NCBI RefSeq assembly: GCF_029893585.1
Contig: NZ_JARXYX010000003.1
Span: forward strand, 186,001 to 250,000
DNA: 64,000 nt
Source: Streptomyces sp. LBL
GTDB taxonomy: Bacteria; Actinomycetota; Actinomycetes; Streptomycetales; Streptomycetaceae
Direction of reading: 5' to 3'
The translations under genes were made by a program, and so were the position numbers. Of the stretch, positions 8,240 to 15,974 are shown in pieces. The notes under the pieces are model-generated. The model had not been told where the DNA came from. It saw only the letters and a program-made list of their open reading frames with translations, and searched no databases. The first letter of the stretch is position 1. Each line of letters starts with the position of its first letter.

Positions 8240-9060
8240 GACGGGTGCGTGGACGGGTGTTCGCGCGGACAGGGGTCGGGAACCTCACCGCAAGCGGCGG
8301 CAGTGCGGTGAACTCCCGGATCGCTTCCGGCCGGTGTTGCCCGAGCGAGTAGTCGAGAGCCCGGTGGTGATCGAGCAGTACGGGCATCCCGAGGGCGTCC
8401 GGCCGCTCCGCGACTCGCGAGTTGCCCCGGCCACCACCACCGGGTGCGGCCGGGCCCGGCCGACCGCGTCCAAGAGCACGGACCGCACCTCGCGCACCAC
8501 GTGGGCCTGCTCGAACTCACGGCGCACCGCCCGGACGGCGAGGACCGTGGGCAGACCCGTCCAGCTCCGCCGCATCGCCCGCGTGTCGTGCACGGCGAGG
8601 CCGTGCGGCACGTCCGCCTGCAGGCGCGGGGCGTCGTCGCCGATGACCACGGCGGCCCGGGCCACCCTCGGCATCCCGTCCACGTCCTGGCGCAGGGTGC
8701 GGGTACGCGGGGCGCACCCCGACCGCGTCCTCCAGCAGCATCCCGGCCGGCAGGGCGGTGCTGCGCCCGGCCTCGAAGAGCGCGACCCCGCGTCCGTCCA
8801 GGTCGTCGAGCGGGTCACGCGAGACGATGTGACACGAGCGCACCGGACCGTCGCTGCCGATCGCGATACCGGGCAGCAGACACGGGTCTTCGGCGAGGCG
8901 CGGATACCTGACGAAACTGATCGGACCGACGTCCGAAGATCACCCGGCAGCAGCCGCGCGACCAGTCGTTCCGGTGGCCCGGAGACCGGGCCGACATCGC
9001 GTACGGCTCCGCTGTCGGCCAGACCCTAGCGGATCGGCGCACAGTTGAGAAGGAGATGTC
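8240..9060 (-). pseudogene. Decayed MqnA-like (chorismate dehydratase family) gene
   Basis: No single frame is open, but joined minus-strand segments resemble MqnA (chorismate dehydratase, futalosine route): DISFS/NCAPIR near the start, DVGPISFVRY, IAIGSDGPVRSCHIVS, DPLDDLDGRGVALFE, RVARAAVVIGDD, WTGLPTVLAV and RALDYSLGQHRPEAIREF. Reading through needs at least four frame changes, near 9048, 8945, 8710 and 8425, and a TAG at 9026-9028 replaces an expected tryptophan. Ancestrally it would have removed water from chorismate or a related enolpyruvyl substrate. The damage is dense and confined to this gene and its neighbour, so decay is more likely than sequencing error. It lies at the 5' side of the prephenate decarboxylase operon, where a second chorismate-using enzyme would have competed for substrate. 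Confidence 0.7.
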
Positions 9061-9092
9061 AACGAGGCGTGCCGTCGGCGTCCCGCACGCCT

Positions 9093-9402
9093 TCACGAGG
9101 TCCTCCGTCGGTCGCCGCCCGTCCCGGACACGGACTCGGGGAGCGGGCCCCTGCAAAGACCCACGACGTTCAGGGCAGGAGTGGTCCCTTCCGGGCCCGG
9201 CCCGGTGACGTAACGGTCGAGGGCGATTTCCTCCGGAGAGGGAACCGTCGGTGTCCCGCCCTCGTTCATGCGCTGCTGCTGAATGGAGCGATAGGGCCCG
9301 GCGACGCTGGATGATCTCTATGATCTGCAGGTCCAAAATGTCGATTTCCTCGCGAGCGCTATCGCTGTGAAGGCCCACGGCGGCGTTCTCGTGCTGCTCC
9401 AT
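9093..9402 (-). pseudogene. Frameshifted chorismate mutase (AroQ type)
   Basis: From ATG at 9400-9402 the product begins like an AroQ chorismate mutase (AREEIDILDLQIIEIIQRR) and then loses frame near 9285. Another frame at once continues the family pattern (IQQQRMNEGGTP, then EEIALDRYVTGPGPEG and LNVVGLCRGPL) and stops at 9093-9095. Insertion of one base or loss of two, near the repeated CAG triplets, explains the break. An intact enzyme would turn chorismate into prephenate, the substrate of the prephenate decarboxylase four genes downstream, so the operon once carried its own supply step. It must now rely on the housekeeping mutase, unless the shift is an assembly error or is corrected by slippage. 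Confidence 0.7.
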
Positions 9403-9538
9403 AGCAAACCTTTTTCTGTCCGGTATGGGCGGACGGAGAAACTGCATTGCGAAGGTGGTATCAAACCCTCAGGCAGCCTCGCGCGAGTCGCGCACGTCAC
9501 CATACAGGGTCCGTTGCATGATCGGTTTCTGTCCGGGT

Positions 9539-9700
9539 TCACCCGTTGAGGCCCAGAGCGCTCAGGGGTCTGCGGCAATCGCGGATGGTGTGGCCTGACG
9601 CTGCGGCAATGGTGGTGGGGCCGTCCTGGCGGTGGATGCCGATGGCGAGGTTGCGCGGGCCGGCCAAGACGCGCGCAAGGCGGCCGGTATGGAATCGGGG
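9539..9700 (-). mobile_element. ISAs1-family transposase C-terminal remnant
   Basis: The minus-strand end LARVLAGPRNLAIGIHR followed by a segment ending RDCRRPLSALGLNG matches the conserved C-terminus of ISAs1-type DDE transposases (usually RNLAIGxLR... then RPLALLG). Only about 50 residues are recognisable and no catalytic residues remain, so this is a dead fragment. No terminal inverted repeats were found. The rest of the 559-base gap from 9403 to 9961 shows nothing I recognise. The remnant sits just outside the first XRE/ImmA regulator pair. Confidence 0.6.
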
Positions 9701-9961
9701 AGTCGTCCTCGCGGAGGGTGCGGGCACGGACGTGCCAAGGAATTCCGACAGCACAGCGCGTCCGCCTGCGGGTCCGGCGCGACGGCCCGGGTCAGTTGGC
9801 CCCGCACGGAGAGCATGAGGGAACATGAAGGAGCATGCACAAACTCACCAAGCGTTCAGTAGACACGGACTCACCAAGTGGCTCCGGGCCGGCACGGCGT
9901 TCCCGACCGGCCCTGATCTTGCAAGACACCCTGCCGCGGACACGGCCTTGACCACCCCCTC

Positions 9962-11221
9962 TCAGGTGGGGTGAACGGCCGGTTCCTCAAGGCACGGGCA
10001 GGAGTAAAGTTCCAGAAGACAGTTCTGAGGCGCTGTCAGCCGTGCATATCCTTCCGCCACCTGACCGAGCCACGTCAGCTCGTCCGCCAGCTCACTGCTC
10101 GACTGACGTGACCCGCGGCCGGCGGTGCCACCTGATGGCTGGACGCCTTCTTTCTTGCGCCGCACCGCCAAGGCTATGACGGCCGCCTCCACCAGGGGAC
10201 CCTCCGCGGTGGTTCCGCGCATCAGGCCCGCCTCCCACAGGGAGCGACGCAACCGCTCCTCGCAGCCGTCGCAGACGTAGGGGCGCAGCAGTCGCTGTCC
10301 GTCCCTGATCTCGATGATCATCCGATAGAGCCGAGTCCGGAGGTTGCCCCAGAACCGGGCCACGCGCGGCGAGAGAGGCCTGAACAGGGTGACCCCCGGA
10401 GCGGCTTCGCACAGGACGGACCAGAGCGGGTGAAGCGTGCCGTAGAGGTGGAACTGTTCGCGGCGGACGACGAAAAAGGTCCCCCAGCCCGGCAGGGTGT
10501 ACCCGAGGACGAGTACCAGGGAGCCGAGGCTGGCCGCGAGCGGACTCCCCACCACGGCTGCCCGGTCCCATTCGGTCACGCCGCACCAACGCCCCATGAT
10601 CCCGATCGCTTTCCCCAGGATGAAACCCAGGACGAAAACCGATCCGACCGCGGTCATCCGTAGCGACTGAGCCAGCCATGACCGTTCGACGGCTCGCGAG
10701 GAGGGCCAGGTGAACCGGGCGGTGTTCGCGAGGGACACGCCGTAGGTCACGAGGAAGACCATGAGGTAAAGAGCGGCCGTGGGGGTGGTGGCGAAGTGCA
10801 CCTCGAAGTCGACCGGGTGGGCGCCGGGCAGCGGCGCTGCGAAGAACAGCACGCTCATGGTGGCGATGGCCAGCAGGTAGAACCCGACCACTCGCGGGAG
10901 GCGGCGTCTGGACTCGGCAGGCGAGTGGAACCAGCCGAGCACCATCACATGAGCCGACAGTGCGGCCAGAACGATGCAGGAATGGCCGAGCAGTGTGGCG
11001 AGGTTGGGTATGCCTGTCAGCTCGCCGATCCGGACGTTCACCATCGGCACCAGGAACAGATAGGCGACGCCGTTGAAGAACCGGGTGCCGCACAGGGCCC
11101 AGAGTTCGAGGTTGCCCGCATCACGTCGGAGGTCGAACCACTTGTAGCCGAAGGCGCACAGCGTGATGACACCGGACACGGTGTGGGTGTAGTTGAAGAC
11201 GTGCTCGACGGAGGCGGTCAC
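9962..11221 (-). CDS. MAB_1171c-like putative membrane transporter
   Basis: A 419-residue protein with about seven hydrophobic helices in the first 260 residues and a soluble C-terminal third, the layout of the MAB_1171c-type putative transporters that actinomycetes often encode next to ImmA/IrrE-type peptidases. Function is not established. The GTG start at 11219-11221 lies two bases from the stop of the peptidase gene, so they are co-translated. A short cysteine-containing tail, LYSCPCLEEP, is notable but unexplained. The second ImmA copy at 24.3 kb has no such partner. Confidence 0.65.
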   Translation of the reverse strand: MTASVEHVFNYTHTVSGVITLCAFGYKWFDLRRDAGNLELWALCGTRFFNGVAYLFLVPMVNVRIGELTGIPNLATLLGHSCIVLAALSAHVMVLGWFHSPAESRRRLPRVVGFYLLAIATMSVLFFAAPLPGAHPVDFEVHFATTPTAALYLMVFLVTYGVSLANTARFTWPSSRAVERSWLAQSLRMTAVGSVFVLGFILGKAIGIMGRWCGVTEWDRAAVVGSPLAASLGSLVLVLGYTLPGWGTFFVVRREQFHLYGTLHPLWSVLCEAAPGVTLFRPLSPRVARFWGNLRTRLYRMIIEIRDGQRLLRPYVCDGCEERLRRSLWEAGLMRGTTAEGPLVEAAVIALAVRRKKEGVQPSGGTAGRGSRQSSSELADELTWLGQVAEGYARLTAPQNCLLELYSCPCLEEPAVHPT

Positions 11222-11223
11222 CT

Positions 11224-11766
11224 TCAGTGGTCACCTCCGTGCTGCAGCGAGCGTCCGAGTCGGCCCGCGAAGTCGCCCTCGTCCGGAGGGACCACTGCTG
11301 TGCCTAGGAGCGGGCCGCTCGCCCGCCGGACCCCCAGGATTTCGGTGGCGAAATATTCGGCGGCATACTCCTCGGGTTCACTGTACTGGGTGCGCCTCAG
11401 CATGTGTCCGATGAGCGCGGGATCAATGTCGTCCGGAACCAGCGAGCCGCCCGCAGGGTCATCGAGACGCCCTCCCTCGGGGTCCGGGGCGGCGTGGTCC
11501 CACAGCAGGTGGCCCAGTTCATGCACGGCGATGTGGGTCTGGTGCGTAGCCGTCGTATGCGCCTCGTAGAAGACGTAGTCGACGGAGGCGGTGGTGACCA
11601 GGAGGCCGACCGGCCCGGTGGGTGGGAAAGCCAGCGGCGCCATGCCGATCCGGCGCTGCCGGCGCTCGGCGACCTGCGCGCAGAGTGTGTCCAGGGAGAA
11701 GGGAACGGTCAGGTCGAGGCTCCGGATGAGGTGGCTGCATTTCTCTCGAATGTGCCTGCGTTTCAT
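11224..11766 (-). CDS. ImmA/IrrE-family metallopeptidase, copy 1
   Basis: A 180-residue protein with the zinc-peptidase motif HELGH (residues 82-86) in VHELGHLLWDH and a downstream EEYAAEYFA segment that supplies the third ligand glutamate. ImmA/IrrE peptidases typically cleave a cognate XRE-type repressor to induce genes. An XRE gene lies divergently at 12.7 kb. A closely related copy (same motif at the same residue numbers, same MKRRHIR start) is at 24.3 kb, in the opposite orientation next to a second XRE gene. The ATG is preceded by GAAGGGAAGCG. Confidence 0.85.
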   Translation of the reverse strand: MKRRHIREKCSHLIRSLDLTVPFSLDTLCAQVAERRQRRIGMAPLAFPPTGPVGLLVTTASVDYVFYEAHTTATHQTHIAVHELGHLLWDHAAPDPEGGRLDDPAGGSLVPDDIDPALIGHMLRRTQYSEPEEYAAEYFATEILGVRRASGPLLGTAVVPPDEGDFAGRLGRSLQHGGDH

Positions 11767-11890
11767 CGCTTCCCTTCACCACCACGCTGTCCAGCGCCTT
11801 CGTTGGCCGACGGAAACACCCGCGGATATGGACGCCGTTCGGTGCGGACATCCGCAAGCGAACGATACAGAGACCCGCGAGCGTTGCCTT

Positions 11891-12325
11891 CTATACTGCG
11901 AGGTCCATGCTCTGGGCGTACAGGGCGGCCTGCGTCCGGCCGGCGGCTCCTATCTTCAGATAAATGCCGCTGAGATGGTTCTTCACCGTTTTTTCGGAGA
12001 TTTCCAGGCGACGCGCGATCAGTCGGTTCGTGAATCCCCGTGCAACCAGTCGCAGAATGCCTGCCTCACGAGCCGTCAGTGAAGGGGCGGCGGATCGTTC
12101 CGTGTCGCGGGGCTCGGTGAGGCCCATGCGCTGGGCGAATAAGGCGGCCTGGGTTCGGTCTGCCGCACCGACCTTGAGATAGACGCTGCTGAGGTGATTC
12201 CTCACGGTCTTCTCTGAAATTTCCAGACGCCGGGCGATCAAACGGTTTGGTAACCCTTGAGCTAACAGCCGTAATACGGCCGTCTCTCGGCAGGTTAAAT
12301 CTAATAAGGCAGGGTCTGCTTCCAT
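11891..12325 (-). CDS. Small regulator with two tandem LuxR-type HTH domains and six TTA codons
   Basis: A 144-residue protein made of two LuxR/FixJ-type HTH domains in tandem (about residues 8-66 and 79-140), each with the repeated core NRLIARRLEISEKTV and a following NHLSxxYLKxGAA block. No receiver or sensor domain is present, so it resembles a duplicated DNA-binding module. The start is ATG at 12323-12325 with GGAGG nine bases upstream; a longer open frame from 12373 lacks a ribosome site. Leucines 7, 8, 10, 18, 21 and 25 are TTA codons, while the second half has none. TTA needs the bldA tRNA in Streptomyces, so translation should be strongly development-dependent. It may control the lipid cassette, by position only. 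Confidence 0.8.
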   Translation of the reverse strand: MEADPALLDLTCRETAVLRLLAQGLPNRLIARRLEISEKTVRNHLSSVYLKVGAADRTQAALFAQRMGLTEPRDTERSAAPSLTAREAGILRLVARGFTNRLIARRLEISEKTVKNHLSGIYLKIGAAGRTQAALYAQSMDLAV

Positions 12326-12688
12326 GTGACGCCTCCTCCGTGCCGGTTCAGATGGGCATGAGAAAACAGACACTCAGCGCGTGCGACGCACGGACTAGAA
12401 GTTCAGCGCGCGAAGACATGAGCGTTGGATGCCATGTGCGTGACTCCTGGAACATGCACCCGCAAACCGGTCGGACCACAGGTTTCCATATGTGCTGGAC
12501 GACAAATGCGGGCACGAATATTGAGGGTGCAGGTGGTGCACAGTAACCTCTCTCCGAGATGCTCGAAGAGGTCGACATCAGCACCTCATTAATACTACGT
12601 AGCTGCCGTCACTCCGTCAACCGGTGTGGTCTCCGCGGGACTTGACGCGCCTCCAGTTGTCATCCAGGAGCCAGAGGAGTAAGGATAA
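12326..12688. promoter_or_regulatory. Divergent promoter region between the double-HTH regulator and XRE copy 1
   Basis: A 363-base gap with no convincing coding frame. It is noticeably more AT-rich than its surroundings (for example CATTAATACTACGTA near 12587). It must hold the promoters for both divergent regulators. I could not assign clear -35/-10 boxes or operators. The plus side ends with GAGGAGTAAGGATAA before the GTG of the XRE gene, nearly the same leader as at XRE copy 2. Confidence 0.4.
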
Positions 12689-13219
12689 GTGCCCACATAT
12701 CGGTCCGAAATACTACCTCAACGACTGAACTGTCTGTTCGAGACCATGTACCCACACGGCCGCGGCCCGTTCAGCAACGAGGAAGTGGCACGCGCCATAC
12801 GGGACCAGGGCGGCGACATCTCCAAGCAGTACATCGCATACCTCCGGAAGGGCGAGCGCGGAAATCCGCGGATCCATCACCTCGACGCGCTCGCCAGATT
12901 CTTCGGGGTACCGGTCTCGTACTTCTTCGACGAGGATCCCGCGACGCTCACCGGACGGAACCCGGATGTCTGGCACACCACGGGCCCGACCGGGCCCGAC
13001 CCGAAGTCGCCGGAACGGGCCGTCGTCACCAGCGTCGCCATGCGCGCGGTCGGGCTGTCGCCGAAGGGGATGGCATTCGCCAAGGCCCTTCTCGACCAAC
13101 TCCGTGCAATGGAGGGGCTCGGTCCGGGAACGGACACGCCCGGGATGGCCGGCGAGCTTTCGGTCAACGGTCCACAGGGCGACAGAAGAGTTCCGGAACT
13201 GCGGGAGTCAGGCGCATAA
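12689..13219 (+). CDS. XRE-family regulator (EspR-like HTH), copy 1
   Basis: A 176-residue regulator with an N-terminal HTH of the mycobacterial EspR kind (HGRGPFSNEEVARAIRDQG, then SKQYIAYLRKGERGNPR) and a C-terminal helical segment (VAMRAVGLSPKG). The start is GTG at 12689 after GAGGAGTAAGGA. A paralogue at 22.7-23.2 kb shares long identical stretches in the HTH and differs mainly in the linker and C-terminus. With the nearby ImmA peptidase it forms a repressor/protease pair, so it is probably a cleavable repressor or switch for adjacent lipid genes; the target is inferred. Confidence 0.85.
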   Translation: MPTYRSEILPQRLNCLFETMYPHGRGPFSNEEVARAIRDQGGDISKQYIAYLRKGERGNPRIHHLDALARFFGVPVSYFFDEDPATLTGRNPDVWHTTGPTGPDPKSPERAVVTSVAMRAVGLSPKGMAFAKALLDQLRAMEGLGPGTDTPGMAGELSVNGPQGDRRVPELRESGA

Positions 13220-13385
13220 TTACCGCAGGACAAACATCTCGCATCGCCGGAATACCTCTGCCGGGACACCTGCCTCATTGTCGCGCCGATCCGTCAACAG
13301 TACGCTCCGGAAGTAGTTGCCGTGGGTCGGCCCTGCTGCCACACTGACACTCTCGTGTCCGGAGAGCCCAGCTGGAGGAGTGAAG

Positions 13386-13943
13386 TTGTCAGAGATCCAT
13401 GCCCCCAACAAGCACACTGCCACGATCGAATGGCAGGACCAGGGGCCACTTTTCGCCACCCAGGCCGAGGCGACCGGCCTGTCCTATCTTCGCGGATTGA
13501 TCTCTGGGGAAATCGTGTCACCTCCCGTCGCCCAAGCCCTCGACATCAGAGTCGTCAAAGCGGATCCCGGCGTGGTGCAGTTCACCATGCCGGTGAAAAC
13601 TTACTTCACTAACCACCTCGGCTTCCTCGCGGGCGGTATCTTATCGACCATCATCGACTCCGCTCTCGGATGCGCGATCCTCACTCTTGTCCCCGGGGAC
13701 AAGGACATCGTCACCCTGGACCTCAACGTGGACTTCCTGCGTCCCATCCAAGAGGCCCCGGGCCTGATCACGGTTGACGCCGAGGTGGTCCACCTGGGAC
13801 GCAACCGGGGTCTGGCGACCTGCCGGGCGATCGGCCCGGACGGCAGGCTGCACGCCGTGGGCAAGAGCAGCTGCCTGATCCGCGACAAGGCCCCCGCAGG
13901 GCAGCCCAACGGGCCGGCCACCGGACCCGGGGCACGACGATGA
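13386..13943 (+). CDS. PaaI-type hotdog thioesterase with a TTA codon
   Basis: A 185-residue single hotdog protein with the PaaI thioesterase pattern HLGFLAGGILSTIIDSALGCA and a later VDFLRPIQ strand. PaaI enzymes hydrolyse acyl-CoA or acyl-ACP thioesters. The usual histidine of the HGG motif reads LAGG here, so activity may differ. The start is TTG at 13386 after GGAGGAG; the longer open frame from 13317 lacks a ribosome site. The leucine after GGI (13641-13643) is TTA, so expression may depend on bldA. The stop overlaps the next start by four bases. It faces the acyl-ACP operon and likely shares its substrate pool. Confidence 0.8.
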   Translation: MSEIHAPNKHTATIEWQDQGPLFATQAEATGLSYLRGLISGEIVSPPVAQALDIRVVKADPGVVQFTMPVKTYFTNHLGFLAGGILSTIIDSALGCAILTLVPGDKDIVTLDLNVDFLRPIQEAPGLITVDAEVVHLGRNRGLATCRAIGPDGRLHAVGKSSCLIRDKAPAGQPNGPATGPGARR

Positions 13944-14353
13944 CCGCGACGCCTCCGCCCCCCGGCCACCGCACCGCGCCGCCCGCCCTCACCGTGGGCC
14001 AGGTCATGCGCGAGCAGCGCTTGATCACCACCGACGACATCACCGCCTTCGCCGACCTGGCGGAGGACCTCGGTCGGCACCATCTGCCCGACGAAGGCCG
14101 GGCGATGGCACACGGACTGCTCACCGCCTCGCTCGCCACGAAGATCGGTGGCCAGCTCGACTTCATCGCCCGCCGGATGGTCTGGGAGTTCCTCCGGCCG
14201 GTCTGGGCGGGCGACACCATCACCGCCGAGGTGACCGTGCGCGCACTGGGCGAGGCCAAGTCGGGCACCCGGGCCGAGTTGGACATCGAGATTCACAACC
14301 AGAACGGGGAGACGGTGCTACGCGGCGAGTGCTCCGGCGTCATCCGCCGCTGA
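13940..14353 (+). CDS. MaoC-like hotdog dehydratase/hydratase
   Basis: A 137-residue single hotdog domain with features of MaoC-type (R)-specific enoyl hydratases: a DxxxxH pair in EDLGRHH, then the GRAMAHGLLTASL helix and the FLRPVWAGDTITAEVTV strand. Such enzymes hydrate or dehydrate 3-hydroxyacyl thioesters. It is translationally coupled to the thioesterase (ATGA overlap), and its last 61 bases overlap the convergent PPTase gene. With the desaturases and ACP nearby, it could move a double bond into or out of an ACP-bound chain. Catalytic competence is inferred from two residues only. Confidence 0.75.
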   Translation: MTATPPPPGHRTAPPALTVGQVMREQRLITTDDITAFADLAEDLGRHHLPDEGRAMAHGLLTASLATKIGGQLDFIARRMVWEFLRPVWAGDTITAEVTVRALGEAKSGTRAELDIEIHNQNGETVLRGECSGVIRR

Positions 14354-15126
14354 CCCGGCTCCCGGCCTGGGGCCGGATTCCCCGCCGGCCCCGGAACGCC
14401 GGGCGCAGTCGACCCTGTTCGAACCCGCCCCCCGAACGCGGCGAGAACACGGTCAACCGAGACCACTTCATACACCGGTGTCCGGTGACCCGCAGCGCAC
14501 ACGGCGATCACCCGGCCCGCCTGACAGCTCCACCGGACGCGCAACGCGCCGAGGGCAGAGCCGTCGGCCCGGGCCCATAGGCCGCCGTCGGGACCCCGGC
14601 CCAGTCGGTAGTGGCGCAGCGCCGGCGAGGGGCGGCGGTACGCCTTGAGCGCGGCCTCCTTGCAGGCCGCCAGCACTGTGGCGACGAAACCGGGCGGCAG
14701 CGGGTCCGGCAGCCGCCCCGGTCCCGTCCAGAGCGGATCCCTCGGGCCGAGCAACCGCGGTAGCAGTACGTCGTTACGAGCGTCGACGGGCTCGACGTCC
14801 ACCCCGAGCGTGGACGCGGGCCCGGCGCGGGTGACCGCGCAGACGGCGAGGTCACCCGAGTGGGAGAGAGAGACGGCCGCGCCTGAGGGGGCATCCAGCA
14901 CCCGCGGCGCCCCGTCGGGGTCGGGCAGGATCTGGGCGCCGCGGTCCCCGGTTGCCCAGCCCACCGCGGCCTTGGCGGTGAGCCGAGTGCGGACCCACTC
15001 CGCGCGCCGGGGCCCGGTCAGCCGCGCGGCGTGGGCACGCTCGAGGCCCCCGAGCAGTGTCTCGGGGGCCTCGCGCCCGCTCCAGTCGCAGGTGACGACC
15101 AGGATCCGGGCGCCGCCTGAGGTCAC
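14293..15126 (-). CDS. 4'-phosphopantetheinyl transferase (Sfp type)
   Basis: A 277-residue protein with the two Sfp-family signatures, GVDVE (residues 108-112) and KEAALKAY (156-163), plus SLSHSGD before them. It would transfer phosphopantetheine from CoA to the serine of carrier proteins, here most obviously the ACP at 17.0 kb, and possibly the PKS ACPs. It is the last gene of the coupled lipid operon, overlapping the desaturase gene by four bases. A proline/arginine-rich tail of about 50 residues beyond the core may be disordered; it coincides with the overlap with the opposing hotdog gene. Confidence 0.9.
   Translation of the reverse strand: MTSGGARILVVTCDWSGREAPETLLGGLERAHAARLTGPRRAEWVRTRLTAKAAVGWATGDRGAQILPDPDGAPRVLDAPSGAAVSLSHSGDLAVCAVTRAGPASTLGVDVEPVDARNDVLLPRLLGPRDPLWTGPGRLPDPLPPGFVATVLAACKEAALKAYRRPSPALRHYRLGRGPDGGLWARADGSALGALRVRWSCQAGRVIAVCAAGHRTPVYEVVSVDRVLAAFGGRVRTGSTAPGVPGPAGNPAPGREPGQRRMTPEHSPRSTVSPFWL
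14369..14392 (+). terminator. GC-rich hairpin after the hotdog pair
   Basis: GGGGCCGG (14369-14376) and CCGGCCCC (14385-14392) form a perfect eight-base stem with an eight-base loop, 16 bases after the stop of the MaoC-like gene. It has no T-run, as is common for Streptomyces terminators. It lies inside the opposing PPTase coding tail, so it could also be a coding coincidence. Confidence 0.45.
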
Positions 15127-15974
15127 TTGATACGCCGAATGGCCTGTACGAAGGAACCCAGGTCCGCGACGCTCGGATCACCCGGGGTGTCCACGAAGCC
15201 CCGTACCAGCCGGACCACCGCGTCGTACGCCTCGGTGTGGTCGTAGGACTGGGCATCCGCGACCTTGAGCGACCAGCGCCAGTAGCCCTTCATGGTGTCA
15301 GCGAGCGGCATCCGAAAGGTGGCGATGACCTCCTTGAGGCCAGGAACGGACGAGGCGCCGTCCCTGCTGACGTAGGCGCCCACCAGGTTGCTGTAGAAGG
15401 CGAAGTGCCGCGCCTCGTCGCGGGCGAGCCGGCCCAGCAGGTCCTTGAGGAACGGCTCGCTGACCGTCTCGCGGAAGCGCTGATAGAACAGCTGGGTCGC
15501 CTTCTCCTGGATCAGGGTGTAGGTGAAGGACTGCACCGGGTGCTCGTAGGGCAGCACGAACTTCTTGCGGCCCTCCTCGGCAAGGGTGGCGAGCAGCCCC
15601 TCCCGAGTCGCCATGCCGGTCTCGACCTGGTAGCGGGCGAGGGCCGAGGCGTGCCGTTCCTCGTCGCCCGCCCAAGCGACCAAGAACCGGAAGTACTCCC
15701 GGTTGAACCCGAAGCGCTCCAGCTCCTGTTCGGCCTCGGCCACCGGAAACACTTCCAGGAAGTGCGACAGATAGCCGGGAATGTGGTCCTCGACGAAGGT
15801 GATGAACTGCACGGCGGACCGGTCGGCTTCGGTGAGCCGCTCCGGGCGCAGGGAGTCCCAGTCCAGTTCGGCGAGCGTCCAGGACCGTTCACCCGCACGG
15901 GTCACCGCCTGGTCGACGATCTCGTGCATCTCCAGAGCGGGCAGGAGGTCGTCCAGCACGGTCGTCTCGGTCAT
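15123..15974 (-). CDS. Soluble diiron acyl-ACP desaturase-like protein 1
   Basis: A 283-residue ferritin-like helical protein with two ExxH-type iron motifs, GDEERHASAL and RDEARHFAFY, and additional glutamates in FVEDH and LIQEKATQLF. This is the ligand set of type 2 (soluble) acyl-ACP desaturases, which insert double bonds or otherwise oxidise acyl chains on ACP using ferredoxin and O2. The nearby ACP and fatty acyl-AMP ligase supply the probable substrate. It overlaps the neighbours on both sides by four bases. Regiochemistry cannot be read from sequence; alkyne formation or hydroxylation by such enzymes is possible. Confidence 0.85.
   Translation of the reverse strand: MTETTVLDDLLPALEMHEIVDQAVTRAGERSWTLAELDWDSLRPERLTEADRSAVQFITFVEDHIPGYLSHFLEVFPVAEAEQELERFGFNREYFRFLVAWAGDEERHASALARYQVETGMATREGLLATLAEEGRKKFVLPYEHPVQSFTYTLIQEKATQLFYQRFRETVSEPFLKDLLGRLARDEARHFAFYSNLVGAYVSRDGASSVPGLKEVIATFRMPLADTMKGYWRWSLKVADAQSYDHTEAYDAVVRLVRGFVDTPGDPSVADLGSFVQAIRRIK

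Noticed and set aside
9403..9538. Possible leader or riboswitch upstream of the chorismate mutase pseudogene.
   Set aside because: I found no conserved riboswitch core or terminator pair. It is only AT-richer sequence.
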